The notes: generated from the letters alone by a model not told the origin. DNA of 64,000 bases from Sporomusa sp. KB1 (GCF_007830295.1 NZ_VLKC01000002.1:4385157-4449156), one strand, 5' to 3'; positions 45,052 through 53,871 are shown, numbered from the stretch's first letter. A program made the numbers and translations.

Positions 45052-45471
45052 ATGCGCATACTAGCACTTGATGTCGGGGACAAAACTATTGGGATAGCGG
45101 TTTGCGATGAGCTTAAGCTAACAGCACAAGGGGTCGAAGTCATTCGAAGAACATCGCCAGCTAAGGATTTCACTAGGCTCAATGAACTGATAACCATGTA
45201 TCAGGCCGGGCTTGTTGTTATTGGGTTACCCAAAAATATGAACGGCACGATTGGCCCAAGAGGCGAACTTGTGAAGGAATTTGCCAACAAATTGATACAG
45301 ACTATCCCCAATGTTGAGATTACATTTTGGGATGAGCGTTTGTCTACTGTTGCAGCGCAAAAATCGCTGATAGCAGCTGATGTCAGCCGGGCCAAACGAC
45401 GTCAGGTTATTGACAAAATGGCTGCTGTCTTCATTTTACAAGGCTATCTTGACAGTTTGCCACGAGGCTAG
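45052..45471 (+). CDS. ruvX: RuvX/YqgF-type putative pre-16S rRNA nuclease
   Basis: The 139-residue RNase H-fold protein matches YqgF, involved in 16S rRNA 5' end maturation. Visible blocks are LALDVGDKTIGIAVCDE at the start with the catalytic Asp, VIGLPKNMNGTIGPRG near 65, FWDERLSTVAAQ near 98, and the final IDKMAAVFILQGYLD. The ATG follows GGGAGGATA. It is unrelated in function to RuvABC. Confidence 0.94.
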   Translation: MRILALDVGDKTIGIAVCDELKLTAQGVEVIRRTSPAKDFTRLNELITMYQAGLVVIGLPKNMNGTIGPRGELVKEFANKLIQTIPNVEITFWDERLSTVAAQKSLIAADVSRAKRRQVIDKMAAVFILQGYLDSLPRG

Positions 45472-45491
45472 TTGACTTTCCAGAGAGTCCC

Positions 45492-45520
45492 TTGACAGGA
45501 TATGCTTTCTAAGATAAAAT
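45492..45520 (+). promoter_or_regulatory. Sigma-A promoter of the DUF1292 gene
   Basis: TTGACA (45492-45497) and TAAAAT (45515-45520) are separated by 17 bp, 33 bp before the start codon. Confidence 0.7.
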
Positions 45521-45553
45521 TATGTTGCGTATGTGTAAAAAGAGGTGAAAAAC

Positions 45554-45895
45554 ATGACTGAAAATGAAAACGATGAACTTATGGAGTTTGATGAGCCGGT
45601 AGTCGTCATGACTGATGAAGAAGGCAATGAATACTACTATCGCGAAGACATGATCGTTCCTGTTGGTGACAAGCGCTTCGCTATACTGGTACCGTTTGAT
45701 GTTGATGAAGAGGATTGCGACGGCAGCTGCCACGATGCTAGCTGTGACTGTGGCTGCGGTGAAGAAACTGACGTATTTATTGCCCGTATCGACGTTGACG
45801 AAAGCGGCGAAGAAATTTACGTAGACCCTACTGATGAAGAATTTGAAGAAGTTCGTAAAGCCTACGAAGAGTTGATTGACGAAGAGGAAGAGTAA
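45554..45895 (+). CDS. DUF1292 family protein with a cysteine-rich insert
   Basis: The 113-residue, very acidic protein has the DUF1292 pattern (DEEGNEYYYREDMIV, ILVPFDVDEED, and EIYVDPTDEEFEEVRKAYEEL). The family (YrzB) is universal in clostridia without a known function. Here the middle carries CDGSCHDASCDCGCGEE, giving Cys55, 59, 64, 66 and 68 plus His60, a likely metal or Fe-S site. Most family members I know lack such a cluster. The ATG at 45554 follows AGAGGTGA. A terminator follows the stop codon directly. Confidence 0.85.
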   Translation: MTENENDELMEFDEPVVVMTDEEGNEYYYREDMIVPVGDKRFAILVPFDVDEEDCDGSCHDASCDCGCGEETDVFIARIDVDESGEEIYVDPTDEEFEEVRKAYEELIDEEEE

Positions 45896-45922
45896 AAGAA
45901 GCCGCCAGGCTTCTTTTTTTTC
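45894..45922 (+). terminator. Rho-independent terminator after the DUF1292 gene
   Basis: AAAAGAAGCC pairs with GGCTTCTTTT around GCCA, followed by a T run. Confidence 0.92.
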
Positions 45923-45943
45923 CAGATGGAAAAGCAGCCTTAT

Positions 45944-45972
45944 TTGTCTCATAAGACATTATCGATTATAAT
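45944..45972 (+). promoter_or_regulatory. Probable promoter of the mltG unit
   Basis: TTGTCT (45944-45949) and a perfect TATAAT (45967-45972) are separated by 17 bp, 37 bp before the mltG start. Confidence 0.65.
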
Positions 45973-46009
45973 AGTACTAGTTTAGCAGAATGCGAAAAGG
46001 GGATAGTGA

Positions 46010-47026
46010 ATGTTACTACTAAATATTTCGGTTTCCAGGAAAATTGTAATTGGAATCTTGGCAGCCACTATTCTCAGCTTTGGCGCGCTACTAGTTGGTT
46101 GGACACTGACTGAGCCGGTTAGCAGCAAAGGAGAACCCATACTTGTAAGTATCAAAACAGGTACTCCTGCTAAAGTTATAGCCGAAGATTTAGAAAAACA
46201 AAATTTGATAAAAAATGCTGTTGTATTCCGGGTTGCAGCTAAGCTGCAGGGACTGGAGAATTCACTGCAGGCTGGAGAATATTCCATTAGTCCGGCCATG
46301 CCTGTGCGGCAAATGCTTACTATGATGTCTCAGGGACAAACTGCTTATCAACAATTTACAGTTCCTGAAGGATATACAGTTGACCAAATTGCTGAACTGC
46401 TGGCCGAAAAGAAATTGGCAAATCCTGAAAAATTTAAAGCATTAGCTAAAAACTTTGCCCCTTTTTCCTATATGGCAGCTAATCCTAATACCAAATACAG
46501 TGTGGAAGGATTTCTGTTTCCTGACACCTACCGTTTAGCCAGGGGTACTTCTGAAGAAGAGCTGCTGACGATGATGGTCAAACAATTTGATGCTAAAATG
46601 ACTCCTGATAGTAGGCAGCGGGCGGCAGAACTCGGACTTTCTATCCGTGAGGTTATCATTATGGCTTCCCTTGTGGAAAAAGAAGCCAAACTCAATGAAG
46701 AACAACCAGTCATTGCAGGAGTTTTTGCCAATAGGATAAAGCAAAACATGCCTTTGCAGTCATGTGCCACAATTCAATATATTCTTGGTTATCCTAAGGC
46801 TGAACTTACCATTCAGGACACTGAAATCGCCTCACCCTATAATACCTATCAAATCATGGGCTTGCCACCAGGGCCTATTGCCAATCCTGGGACTGCTGCT
46901 ATCAAAGCCGTGCTTTCAGCTGATAAAACCGATTATTTATATTTTGTAGCCGATAAACAAGGCAAGCACCATTTTAGCAATTCCTATGCAGAACATTTAC
47001 TGGCAATCAATCAGGTGCAGTTATGA
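46010..47026 (+). CDS. mltG: Endolytic transglycosylase MltG (YceG family)
   Basis: MltG cuts nascent glycan strands to end peptidoglycan elongation. The 338-residue protein has one N-terminal membrane helix (about 12-32). A LysM-like part contains VPEGYTVDQIAELL, and the YceG catalytic part follows. FPDTYRLARG and SLVEKEAKLNEEQPVIAGVF hold the catalytic Glu, and LPPGPIANPG lies near the end. The stop codon overlaps the next start in ATGA, so the following genes are coupled. Confidence 0.95.
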   Translation: MLLLNISVSRKIVIGILAATILSFGALLVGWTLTEPVSSKGEPILVSIKTGTPAKVIAEDLEKQNLIKNAVVFRVAAKLQGLENSLQAGEYSISPAMPVRQMLTMMSQGQTAYQQFTVPEGYTVDQIAELLAEKKLANPEKFKALAKNFAPFSYMAANPNTKYSVEGFLFPDTYRLARGTSEEELLTMMVKQFDAKMTPDSRQRAAELGLSIREVIIMASLVEKEAKLNEEQPVIAGVFANRIKQNMPLQSCATIQYILGYPKAELTIQDTEIASPYNTYQIMGLPPGPIANPGTAAIKAVLSADKTDYLYFVADKQGKHHFSNSYAEHLLAINQVQL

Positions 47027-47637
47027 GGGATAACTTTATTACACTGTTAGCTGAAATGGAAGCGTATGCTATTACCCATAATGTGCCAGTCATCACCCGG
47101 GAAAGCGGTCAGTTGTTGCAAACGGTAACCGCCACTGCTGCTCCTAAGTCTGTCCTGGAGATAGGTACAGCAATTGGTTATTCAACATTACTCCTGGCTG
47201 CCAGCATCGCCCCTGGGGGGAAAATAACGACACTGGAGCAAGATGCAGACCGGATACTGGTTGCCCGGCAATTCCTGGCGCAAGCAGGTGTTCTTGATCA
47301 AATAGAACTTATTGCCGGCAATGCCGGCGAAGTTGTGTCCGGACTAACTGGCAGTTTTGATTTAGTATTTATTGACGCTGCGAAAGGTCAATATCTTGAT
47401 TATTTGTATAAAGTTATGGATAAACTTTCTCCAGGAGCTATTGTCATTGCTGATAATGTCTTATTTAGAGGCTGGGTGCTTGGTAACCAAGCAACACCCC
47501 GGCGTTTCCGGACAATTGTTAAACGTCTACAGGCTTATCTTGATTTTGTTACTAATGATGCGCGGTTTGATACGGTAATTCACCAGACTGGCGATGGTAT
47601 GGCCGTATCGCGTTACCAGGGAGAGGCGAATAAATGA
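47023..47637 (+). CDS. O-methyltransferase (class I SAM-dependent)
   Basis: The 204-residue protein belongs to the catechol-O-methyltransferase-like family 3. SAM-binding motif I is VLEIGTAIGYSTLLLA near 45, with DLVFIDAAKGQYLDYLY near 118 and ADNVLFRGWV near 142. Some relatives act on tRNA or small phenolics; TrmR, which methylates tRNA 5-hydroxyuridine, is a good candidate because peptidase U32 follows. It overlaps both neighbours by 4 bp. Confidence 0.88.
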   Translation: MRDNFITLLAEMEAYAITHNVPVITRESGQLLQTVTATAAPKSVLEIGTAIGYSTLLLAASIAPGGKITTLEQDADRILVARQFLAQAGVLDQIELIAGNAGEVVSGLTGSFDLVFIDAAKGQYLDYLYKVMDKLSPGAIVIADNVLFRGWVLGNQATPRRFRTIVKRLQAYLDFVTNDARFDTVIHQTGDGMAVSRYQGEANK

Positions 47638-48887
47638 TAACTAAACCAGAGCTTCTGGCTCCGGCCGGAAACTTGGAAAAACTTAAAATGGCACTTATTT
47701 ATGGTGCCGATGCTGTGTATATGGGCGGAAAGGCGTTTGGTTTACGAGCTTTTGGTGATAATTTTGATGATGCTGAACTTGAGCAGGGGATTGATTTTGC
47801 TCATAGTCTTGGTAAAAAAGCATATATAACCATTAATATATTTCCCCATAATGATGATTTGCCTGATTTGCCTGAGTATATTACGCGTCTTGCCAAGATA
47901 GGTGCTGATGCAATCCTGGTTTCTGACTTGGGTGTATTTCGCATTGCCCGGCAAGTAGCACCATCGCTGCCTATTCATATTAGTACCCAGGCCAATAGCA
48001 CCAATTGGTCCACTGCCCAATTTTGGCAAGAACTAGGTGCAACGCGGGTAGTGTTAGCACGAGAGCTTTCACTTACTGATATAAAGCTTATCAGGCAAAA
48101 GGTTGCCATTGAACTCGAAGCCTTTGTTCATGGGGCAATGTGTATGTCTTATTCAGGGCGCTGTCTAATAAGTAACTATCTAACCGGACGGGATGCCAAT
48201 CGGGGAGAATGTGCCCAGCCTTGCCGTTGGAAGTATCATCTCATGGAAGAAAGCCGTCCGGGAGTATACTTGCCAGTAGCGGAAGATGAGCGGGGTACAT
48301 ACATATTTAATTCCAAAGATTTATGTCTCATCAACCATATACCTGAACTTATGGATAGTGGTTTACATAGTTTTAAAATAGAAGGCCGCATGAAAAGTGT
48401 TCACTATGTTGCTACTGTTATCAAGGTTTATCGAGAGGCGATTGACAGCTATGCCAGTTCGTCAGCACCCTTTACTGTCAAACAGGAATGGCTTGATGAA
48501 CTGCAAAAAGTATCGCACCGGGAATACACAACTGGTTTTACTTTTAATAAGCCAACAGAGCAAGATCAAATTTATACTTCTTCCAGCTATATTCAAACAC
48601 ATAATTTTATCGGCCTTGTTAAGGAATATAATCCGTCGACCGGTATGGCAGCAGTAGAGCAGCGCAATAATATGAAGGTTGGCGAAAAAATTGAAATTAT
48701 GCAGCCTGGCAGGAGCAACTTTGTACAAACAATTAGCCAAATGTTTGATTCCGAAGGCAACTTGATCAGTGTAGCGCCTCATCCACAGCAAATTGTGACT
48801 ATGCCAATGTCGCAACCGGTGGTGCCCTATGCTATGCTCAGGCGGCCGCAGGGCAGGAGCGATGAACATGACAACGGCAATAGATAA
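47634..48887 (+). CDS. Peptidase U32 family protein (TrhP-like tRNA hydroxylation)
   Basis: The 417-residue protein has the U32 signature EAFVHGAMCMSYSGRCLISN and the cysteine pair GECAQPCRWKY, which bind an Fe-S cluster in tRNA-hydroxylating members (TrhP). LLAPAGNLEKLKMAL lies at the start and a C-terminal U32 barrel at the end. In Bacillus the two U32 genes yrrN/yrrO together with the methyltransferase YrrM (TrmR) make 5-methoxyuridine at tRNA position 34, and the gene order here matches, although only one U32 gene is seen. Protease activity is doubtful. Confidence 0.88.
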   Translation: MITKPELLAPAGNLEKLKMALIYGADAVYMGGKAFGLRAFGDNFDDAELEQGIDFAHSLGKKAYITINIFPHNDDLPDLPEYITRLAKIGADAILVSDLGVFRIARQVAPSLPIHISTQANSTNWSTAQFWQELGATRVVLARELSLTDIKLIRQKVAIELEAFVHGAMCMSYSGRCLISNYLTGRDANRGECAQPCRWKYHLMEESRPGVYLPVAEDERGTYIFNSKDLCLINHIPELMDSGLHSFKIEGRMKSVHYVATVIKVYREAIDSYASSSAPFTVKQEWLDELQKVSHREYTTGFTFNKPTEQDQIYTSSSYIQTHNFIGLVKEYNPSTGMAAVEQRNNMKVGEKIEIMQPGRSNFVQTISQMFDSEGNLISVAPHPQQIVTMPMSQPVVPYAMLRRPQGRSDEHDNGNR

Positions 48888-49092
48888 ACCGATTTATATC
48901 CAGGTTGAACCCAAATATGTTAATTATGTAAATCGAATTATGGAAGGCTATGAATATTTAGGAGTCGTCAGTACTCTGGATCGGCATGAAGGAATCTTGC
49001 AAATCCGGGCAACACCTGATACAGCTGACGAAGTTCGGGACATATTAGCCCATATCCCGATTGAAATCCGTTATGTTGAACGCTCTGAATAA
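48868..49092 (+). CDS. DUF4911 family protein
   Basis: The 74-residue protein matches DUF4911: IYIQVEPKYVNYVNRIMEGY, then LGVVSTLDRHEGILQIRATP and a C-terminal helix. No function known. The ATG at 48868 overlaps the U32 gene and follows GGAG by 8 nt. The family usually lies right after U32 genes, which hints at a linked role in tRNA modification (inference). Confidence 0.75.
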   Translation: MTTAIDKPIYIQVEPKYVNYVNRIMEGYEYLGVVSTLDRHEGILQIRATPDTADEVRDILAHIPIEIRYVERSE

Positions 49093-49148
49093 CCGGCTGC
49101 CTTTGTAAGCCATACTATACCTATCTAACAACAATAGAAGGTGGCAGT

Positions 49149-50819
49149 ATGGCTTATTCCAGTACACGTATATTTCGACTGGTTTTATTTTTTTTGGTCA
49201 TGTCCAGCCTGTTGGTAATGCGATTATTTTATCTCCAGATTATCCAGGGGCAACAATTGGCATTAGAGGGACTTAATATTCGTGTTCAAGGATTACCAGT
49301 CGAGGTTGCCAGGGGTGAAATCCTGGACTGTAATCGTCTACCACTAACCAATACGGCTCAACAATATAGTCTTGTTGTTTTTCCTGGACAAGTTGAATAT
49401 ACCCCGCTGCAATTATTGCGCAAACTTAATGCTAGTGTAAGCTTGCCAAGCGAACAGCTTGAATATTTCTTACAGGGTATACAGACCAGTGAATACCCCT
49501 TTAGACTAGCTAAAGATATTAGCAGTGATACTGCAAAAAAAATTAATGATCTGCATATCCCAGGTATTATAGCAATCGCAGAAAAAAACCGCTATGGACA
49601 GGGAATGCTTGCCTCCCATATACTCGGCTACATTAATTCAGCTGACAACAAGGGAGTAAGCGGGATTGAAGGCATGTATGACGATCTGCTGCGCGGTAAT
49701 CAGCCTGAATATGTTGCTGCTATTGTTGACGCAAGTCAGCAAATCATCCCCGGTCTGGGCTATAAGCGGCTAAAGCTTTCGGCTAGTAATGACGAAACGA
49801 ATATCGTATTAACGATTGACAAACAGATTCAGCAAAAGGTCGAAAATTGTATGGATCGCACAATTGTCAAGGGGGCCGTAGTCGTTATGCGTCCAAGTAC
49901 TGGTGAAATACTTGCTATGGCCTCCAGGCCGGGATTTGATGCCAATAATCTTAGCCATTATTTGGAGCAAAGCAGTGCGCCTTTGTTAAACCGTGCCATT
50001 TCGGCCTATCAGCCTGGTTCTGTGTTTAAGTTAGTAGTAGCTGCTGCCGCACTTGAAAATAAAACAGTAAAAATGAATGATGTGTTTTTTGACGCCGGCT
50101 ATATTGACGTCAATAATGTTCGTTTTCAAGGCTGGGATTATGGTGAGGCGCCCAAAGGGTACCTTACCATCACAGAAGCCATGGCTCATTCCAGCAACCC
50201 GGTGTTTATCGAAGTTGCCTTGAAATTAGGAGCTGAAAAGCTCATTGATATGGCGGCAAAGTTTGGGTATGGTTCCAGGACAAATCTTGGATTTTTAGGT
50301 GAGAGTGAAGGTAACTTACCGGTTGCCGATCAATTATACCCGGGTGATCTGGCTAATTTGGCTATCGGTCAGGGTTTTTGTGAAGCTACGCCAGTGCAGG
50401 TAGCTCAGACAGTAGCCACAATCGTAAACGATGGCCTTAAGGTTGAACCATATATTGTCAGTCTCCTTACAACACCAGATGGAACTATTGTTAAGAAGTT
50501 TCAATCACATCCTGGTATACGGGTAATATCCAGGCAAACAGCTGAAAGATTACGCAACATGATGATGGCTGTTACACAATATGGCACAGGCCAGGCTGCT
50601 TATGTGGAGGTCTTTGGTTCAGCAGGTAAGACTGGTTCGGCTGAAACAGGACGCACAAGTACTAACGGGAAAGGTATAAATCATGCTTGGTTTGCTGGTT
50701 TTACGCCGCTTGAGCATCCTAAGTATGTCATTGTCGTTTTTGTGGAGGAAGGCATGTCTGGCAGTAATGTTGCCGCCCCTATCTTTCGTGACATAGCAAC
50801 CGATATTCTTAAAAACTAG
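49149..50819 (+). CDS. Class B penicillin-binding protein (FtsI/SpoVD-like transpeptidase)
   Basis: The 556-residue protein has one N-terminal membrane helix, a dimerisation domain and a transpeptidase domain. The catalytic motifs are Ser291-Val-Phe-Lys294 in YQPGSVFKL, Ser348-Ser-Asn in AHSSNPVF and Lys494-Thr-Gly-Ser in AGKTGSAET. It cross-links peptidoglycan stem peptides. No PASTA domain is seen, so it is not SpoVD/PBP2x in the strict sense; it may be a sporulation- or elongation-specific copy. It has no membrane-division partners nearby. Confidence 0.9.
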   Translation: MAYSSTRIFRLVLFFLVMSSLLVMRLFYLQIIQGQQLALEGLNIRVQGLPVEVARGEILDCNRLPLTNTAQQYSLVVFPGQVEYTPLQLLRKLNASVSLPSEQLEYFLQGIQTSEYPFRLAKDISSDTAKKINDLHIPGIIAIAEKNRYGQGMLASHILGYINSADNKGVSGIEGMYDDLLRGNQPEYVAAIVDASQQIIPGLGYKRLKLSASNDETNIVLTIDKQIQQKVENCMDRTIVKGAVVVMRPSTGEILAMASRPGFDANNLSHYLEQSSAPLLNRAISAYQPGSVFKLVVAAAALENKTVKMNDVFFDAGYIDVNNVRFQGWDYGEAPKGYLTITEAMAHSSNPVFIEVALKLGAEKLIDMAAKFGYGSRTNLGFLGESEGNLPVADQLYPGDLANLAIGQGFCEATPVQVAQTVATIVNDGLKVEPYIVSLLTTPDGTIVKKFQSHPGIRVISRQTAERLRNMMMAVTQYGTGQAAYVEVFGSAGKTGSAETGRTSTNGKGINHAWFAGFTPLEHPKYVIVVFVEEGMSGSNVAAPIFRDIATDILKN

Positions 50820-50966
50820 TTAACCAAACCTCTTGCCTATGAAATAGTTTTTCTGTAGTCAAAATACAAAATATATGCTAAAATGTTAAAGTTAGTACAC
50901 AAGGATATTTTTTGCTGCTAGCAACAAGTACCCGCAGGAATTAAGTAAACGCTGGAGATGAATGGA

Positions 50967-51425
50967 ATGGAAGCTTTAAAAAAACGAGTTTTGGTTCTCC
51001 ACGGGCCTAACCTGAATTTGCTTGGCAAGCGTGAGCCGGAAGTATATGGTACGACTACGCTTGAGAATATTAACGCTATGTTAACAGGACGGGCAGGAGA
51101 GCTGGGTTTGGAACTCGTCTTTATTCAAAGTAACTATGAAGGTAAACTGATTGACGCTATCCAGCAAGCCCCGGGCAACTATGCCTGTATTATAATTAAT
51201 CCGGCTGCCTTTACGCATTACAGTATTGCGGTGCGTGACGCGTTGGCAGCCGTAAATGTGCCGGCAATTGAGGTGCATTTATCCAATATTTACCGTAGAG
51301 AGGAATTTCGTCATCATTCAGTAATTTCACCGGTAGCCATTGGACAAATAGCCGGCTTTGGGGCAAATAGTTATTTACTGGCATTAGAGGCGGCTGCGAA
51401 TCTGATTAAGAGTACAAAGCTATGA
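50967..51425 (+). CDS. aroQ: Type II 3-dehydroquinate dehydratase
   Basis: AroQ removes water from 3-dehydroquinate in the shikimate pathway. The 152-residue dodecameric type II enzyme shows VLHGPNLNLLGKREPEVYG, with the catalytic Tyr in the flexible loop. IINPAAFTHYSIAVRDAL and EVHLSNIYRREEFRHHSV carry the catalytic His. I prefer ATG 50967, 9 nt after GGAG, over ATG 50958. The stop overlaps the next start in ATGA. aroQ, an M24 peptidase and efp in this order are usual in Firmicutes. Confidence 0.96.
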   Translation: MEALKKRVLVLHGPNLNLLGKREPEVYGTTTLENINAMLTGRAGELGLELVFIQSNYEGKLIDAIQQAPGNYACIIINPAAFTHYSIAVRDALAAVNVPAIEVHLSNIYRREEFRHHSVISPVAIGQIAGFGANSYLLALEAAANLIKSTKL

Positions 51426-52489
51426 TCCAGCAGCGTTTAACTGGTTTGCGTAAGCTTATGACCACACACAGCCTTGATGCTATTATCGTAACCAAACCGG
51501 AAAACCGGCGATATTTTAGTGGTTTTACCGGTTCATCCGGATTACTTTTAATTGATAAACAAAGGCAGCTGTTATTTACTGACTTTAGATATATTGAGCA
51601 AGCTAATAAGCAATCACCAGAGTATCAAATTGTTCGTCATGGAGCAGATATGTTTGCTATCCTGGCAGATACAGCTAAAAAACTAGGAATTGCCCGTATT
51701 GGTTTTGAAAGTGACTTTATAACCTGGGACACTTATCATAAGCAGGCTGCGCAGCTGACTATGGCGGAATTGCAACCTGTCCAATTAGATGCTTTGCGAG
51801 AGATTAAAGATCAGTCTGAGCTTACACTCTTACAGCAGGCTGTCGCAATTGCCGATGCAGCCTTTAATCATGCAGTAACGATCATTAGACCTGGAATAAC
51901 TGAACTGGAAATTGCACTGGACCTTGAGTACCAAATGCGCAAGCTTGGTTCAGAGAAACCAGCCTTTGATACTATCGTAGCCTCCGGTTATCGCAGTGCT
52001 TTACCGCATGGTCAGGCTTCTGATAAAATCATTGAGGCAGGGGATTTTATTACAATGGATTTCGGTGCCGTATATCAGGGCTATCATTCTGACATGACGC
52101 GAACCGTGGTGGCAGGGAAGGCTAGTGATAAGCAGCAGGAAATATATAATATTGTAGAGGCTGCTCAGTTGGCAGGCATTGAAGCTGTAGCAGCTGGTAA
52201 AACAGGTAAAGAAATTGATCAGGCTGCCAGACAAATAATCTCCGAAGCGGGCTATGGCGAATACTTTGGTCACAGTCTAGGTCATGGAGTTGGGCTTGCT
52301 ATCCATGAAGAGCCCCGGTTATCGCCTGCAAATGACAGTAAACTGGCGGCAGGCATGGTAGTATCTGTTGAACCGGGAATTTATCTTCCCGACTGGGGTG
52401 GCGTACGTATCGAAGATTTGGTTGTGGTTTCTGCTGCCGGCTGCACAGTTCTTACTGCCAGCAGCAAGAGCTTATTAGAAATAGAGTAA
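51422..52489 (+). CDS. M24 family aminopeptidase (Xaa-Pro peptidase-like)
   Basis: The 355-residue protein has a creatinase N-terminal domain (about 1-125) and a pita-bread M24 domain. The metal ligands are visible: two Asp in MDFGAVYQGYHSDMTRTV, a His in GHSLGHGVGLAIHEEP, and Glu residues in VEPGIYLPDWGGVRIEDLV. It probably cleaves Xaa-Pro N-termini. It is coupled to aroQ and followed after 26 bp by efp. Confidence 0.94.
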   Translation: MIQQRLTGLRKLMTTHSLDAIIVTKPENRRYFSGFTGSSGLLLIDKQRQLLFTDFRYIEQANKQSPEYQIVRHGADMFAILADTAKKLGIARIGFESDFITWDTYHKQAAQLTMAELQPVQLDALREIKDQSELTLLQQAVAIADAAFNHAVTIIRPGITELEIALDLEYQMRKLGSEKPAFDTIVASGYRSALPHGQASDKIIEAGDFITMDFGAVYQGYHSDMTRTVVAGKASDKQQEIYNIVEAAQLAGIEAVAAGKTGKEIDQAARQIISEAGYGEYFGHSLGHGVGLAIHEEPRLSPANDSKLAAGMVVSVEPGIYLPDWGGVRIEDLVVVSAAGCTVLTASSKSLLEIE

Positions 52490-52515
52490 TTGACCGAACA
52501 TGGGGAGGCATATTA

Positions 52516-53073
52516 ATGATTTCAGTTAATGATTTTCGTACAGGGGTAACAGTTGAGATTGATAATGATGTGTGGAGCGTAGTTGACTTCCAACATGTAA
52601 AACCAGGTAAAGGTGCTGCTTTTGTTAGAGCCAAACTGAAAAATGGCCGTACCGGAGCTGTCGTTGAACGCACCTTCAACGCTGGTGAAAAATTACCCAA
52701 AGCGCATGTTGATCGCCGCGAAATGCAGTATCTCTATATGAGTGACGGCATGTACAATTTGATGGATAATGAGAATTATGAACAGATTGAATTGTCAGCT
52801 GAGCAAATGGGTGATGCTACCAAATTCTTAAAAGAAAATATGAATATTGCTGTAATGTTTTTCCAGGGCACCGTTATCGGTATTGATTTGCCAATGTCGG
52901 TTGAGCTGACAGTTGTTGAAACTGATCCTGGTGTCAGGGGTGATACTGCTACTGGCGGTAATAAACCAGCTAAATTAGAGACTGGGCATATTGTGCGTGT
53001 ACCGCTCTTTATCAACATCGGCGAGGTGCTGAGAATTGATACCCGCACCGGTGACTATATTGAGCGCGCCTAG
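52516..53073 (+). CDS. efp: Elongation factor P
   Basis: EF-P rescues ribosomes stalled on polyproline stretches. The 185 residues have the KOW-like domain I with the conserved loop HVKPGKGAAFVRAKLKN, where Lys32 is usually modified, followed by two OB domains. It starts after GGGGAGG. No EpmA/YmfI-type modification gene is in the window. Downstream lies a long hairpin overlapping the next RBS. Confidence 0.97.
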   Translation: MISVNDFRTGVTVEIDNDVWSVVDFQHVKPGKGAAFVRAKLKNGRTGAVVERTFNAGEKLPKAHVDRREMQYLYMSDGMYNLMDNENYEQIELSAEQMGDATKFLKENMNIAVMFFQGTVIGIDLPMSVELTVVETDPGVRGDTATGGNKPAKLETGHIVRVPLFINIGEVLRIDTRTGDYIERA

Positions 53074-53094
53074 TGAATAAAACTTAGATCAAAG

Positions 53095-53182
53095 AAACCT
53101 CCGAAAGTTATGTTTTAATAAGCATTGGATATACTACAAATAGTGTCTAATGCTTAGAACAGAACATAGCTAAAGGGGGTTT
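53095..53182 (+). promoter_or_regulatory. Long three-helix stem burying the RBS of the CD1247-type gene
   Basis: Three helices stack in one stem-loop: AAACCTCC (53095-53102) with GGGGGTTT (53175-53182), TATGTT (53109-53114) with AACATA (53163-53168), and TAAGCATT (53119-53126) with AATGCTTA (53149-53156). The 3' strand includes the RBS AAAGGGGG and is followed by T residues up to the ATG at 53188. It can act as an efp terminator and also sequester the next gene's RBS. Confidence 0.6.
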
Positions 53183-53187
53183 TTTTT

Positions 53188-53667
53188 ATGAGAAATCTTA
53201 AGGAGAAAGTGGCCTATTTACATGGATTAACACAAGGTCTTAATGTCAGCGACAATTCCTCTGAGGGCAAACTTTTAATCAATATTATTGATGTACTTGA
53301 TTCTTTTGCTGATGAGGTCCAAAGTGTCAATGTAGCACAAGTAGACCTTGAGGATTATGTGGAGTCAATTGACGAAGATTTAACCGACCTGGAAGAGCAG
53401 ATTTATGAAGACTTTGATAGCGCTACAGACGATGCTTTTGACGACGACGGCTGTGAAGATGTTTTTGATGATGATATGGTGGAAGTAACTTGTCCGGACT
53501 GTCATGAACTAGTTACCTTTGAGTCTGATATCCTGGACGATGATGATGACATTGAGGTAACTTGCCCTTACTGCGGCGGTACAGTCTACGATAACACCCT
53601 GGATATTGTTGCCACCGACAGCCTCCAGGCTGAGCAATCTAACCATATTATGCATCCTGGTATTTGA
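53188..53667 (+). CDS. CD1247 N-terminal domain-containing protein
   Basis: The 159-residue protein begins with LKEKVAYLHGLTQGLNVSDN, the mark of the CD1247-type family of clostridia, followed by a long acidic region. The end is a zinc ribbon: VTCPDCHELVTF and VTCPYCGGTVYD give four cysteines. The function is unknown; the family sits near efp and spoIIIA in spore formers. Its RBS is part of a long hairpin. Confidence 0.8.
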   Translation: MRNLKEKVAYLHGLTQGLNVSDNSSEGKLLINIIDVLDSFADEVQSVNVAQVDLEDYVESIDEDLTDLEEQIYEDFDSATDDAFDDDGCEDVFDDDMVEVTCPDCHELVTFESDILDDDDDIEVTCPYCGGTVYDNTLDIVATDSLQAEQSNHIMHPGI

Positions 53668-53743
53668 AAAACCTTCTAACCGATAGCATTGATTATCACG
53701 GAAAAACCCCAGCGTTATTTATTAGAAAAATTAATTCTCTTTA

Positions 53744-53776
53744 CTGACTTGGCACAGCAGCCAAGTCTTTCTTTTT
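53744..53776 (+). terminator. Rho-independent terminator before spoIIIA
   Basis: GACTTGG pairs with CCAAGTC around CACAGCAG and is followed by TTTCTTTTT. Confidence 0.85.
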
Positions 53777-53777
53777 G

Positions 53778-53806
53778 TCATAAATTATTTTTGAAAAACA
53801 TATCTA
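53778..53806 (+). promoter_or_regulatory. Possible sigma-E promoter of the spoIIIA operon
   Basis: TCATAAA (53778-53784) and CATATCTA (53799-53806) are about 14 bp apart, in loose agreement with the sigma-E consensus. In Bacillus the operon is sigma-E dependent, so a site here is expected. The match is imperfect. Confidence 0.45.
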
Positions 53807-53871
53807 TGTAAAGAAAAGATAATGGAGATAAATACAATTGCCCGAAAAATTAACTAAGGAATGATAAACGA

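Noticed and set aside
44879..45064. 61-codon ORF between ireB and ruvX
   Set aside because: It is out of frame with the aldo/keto reductase remnant, which explains this stretch.
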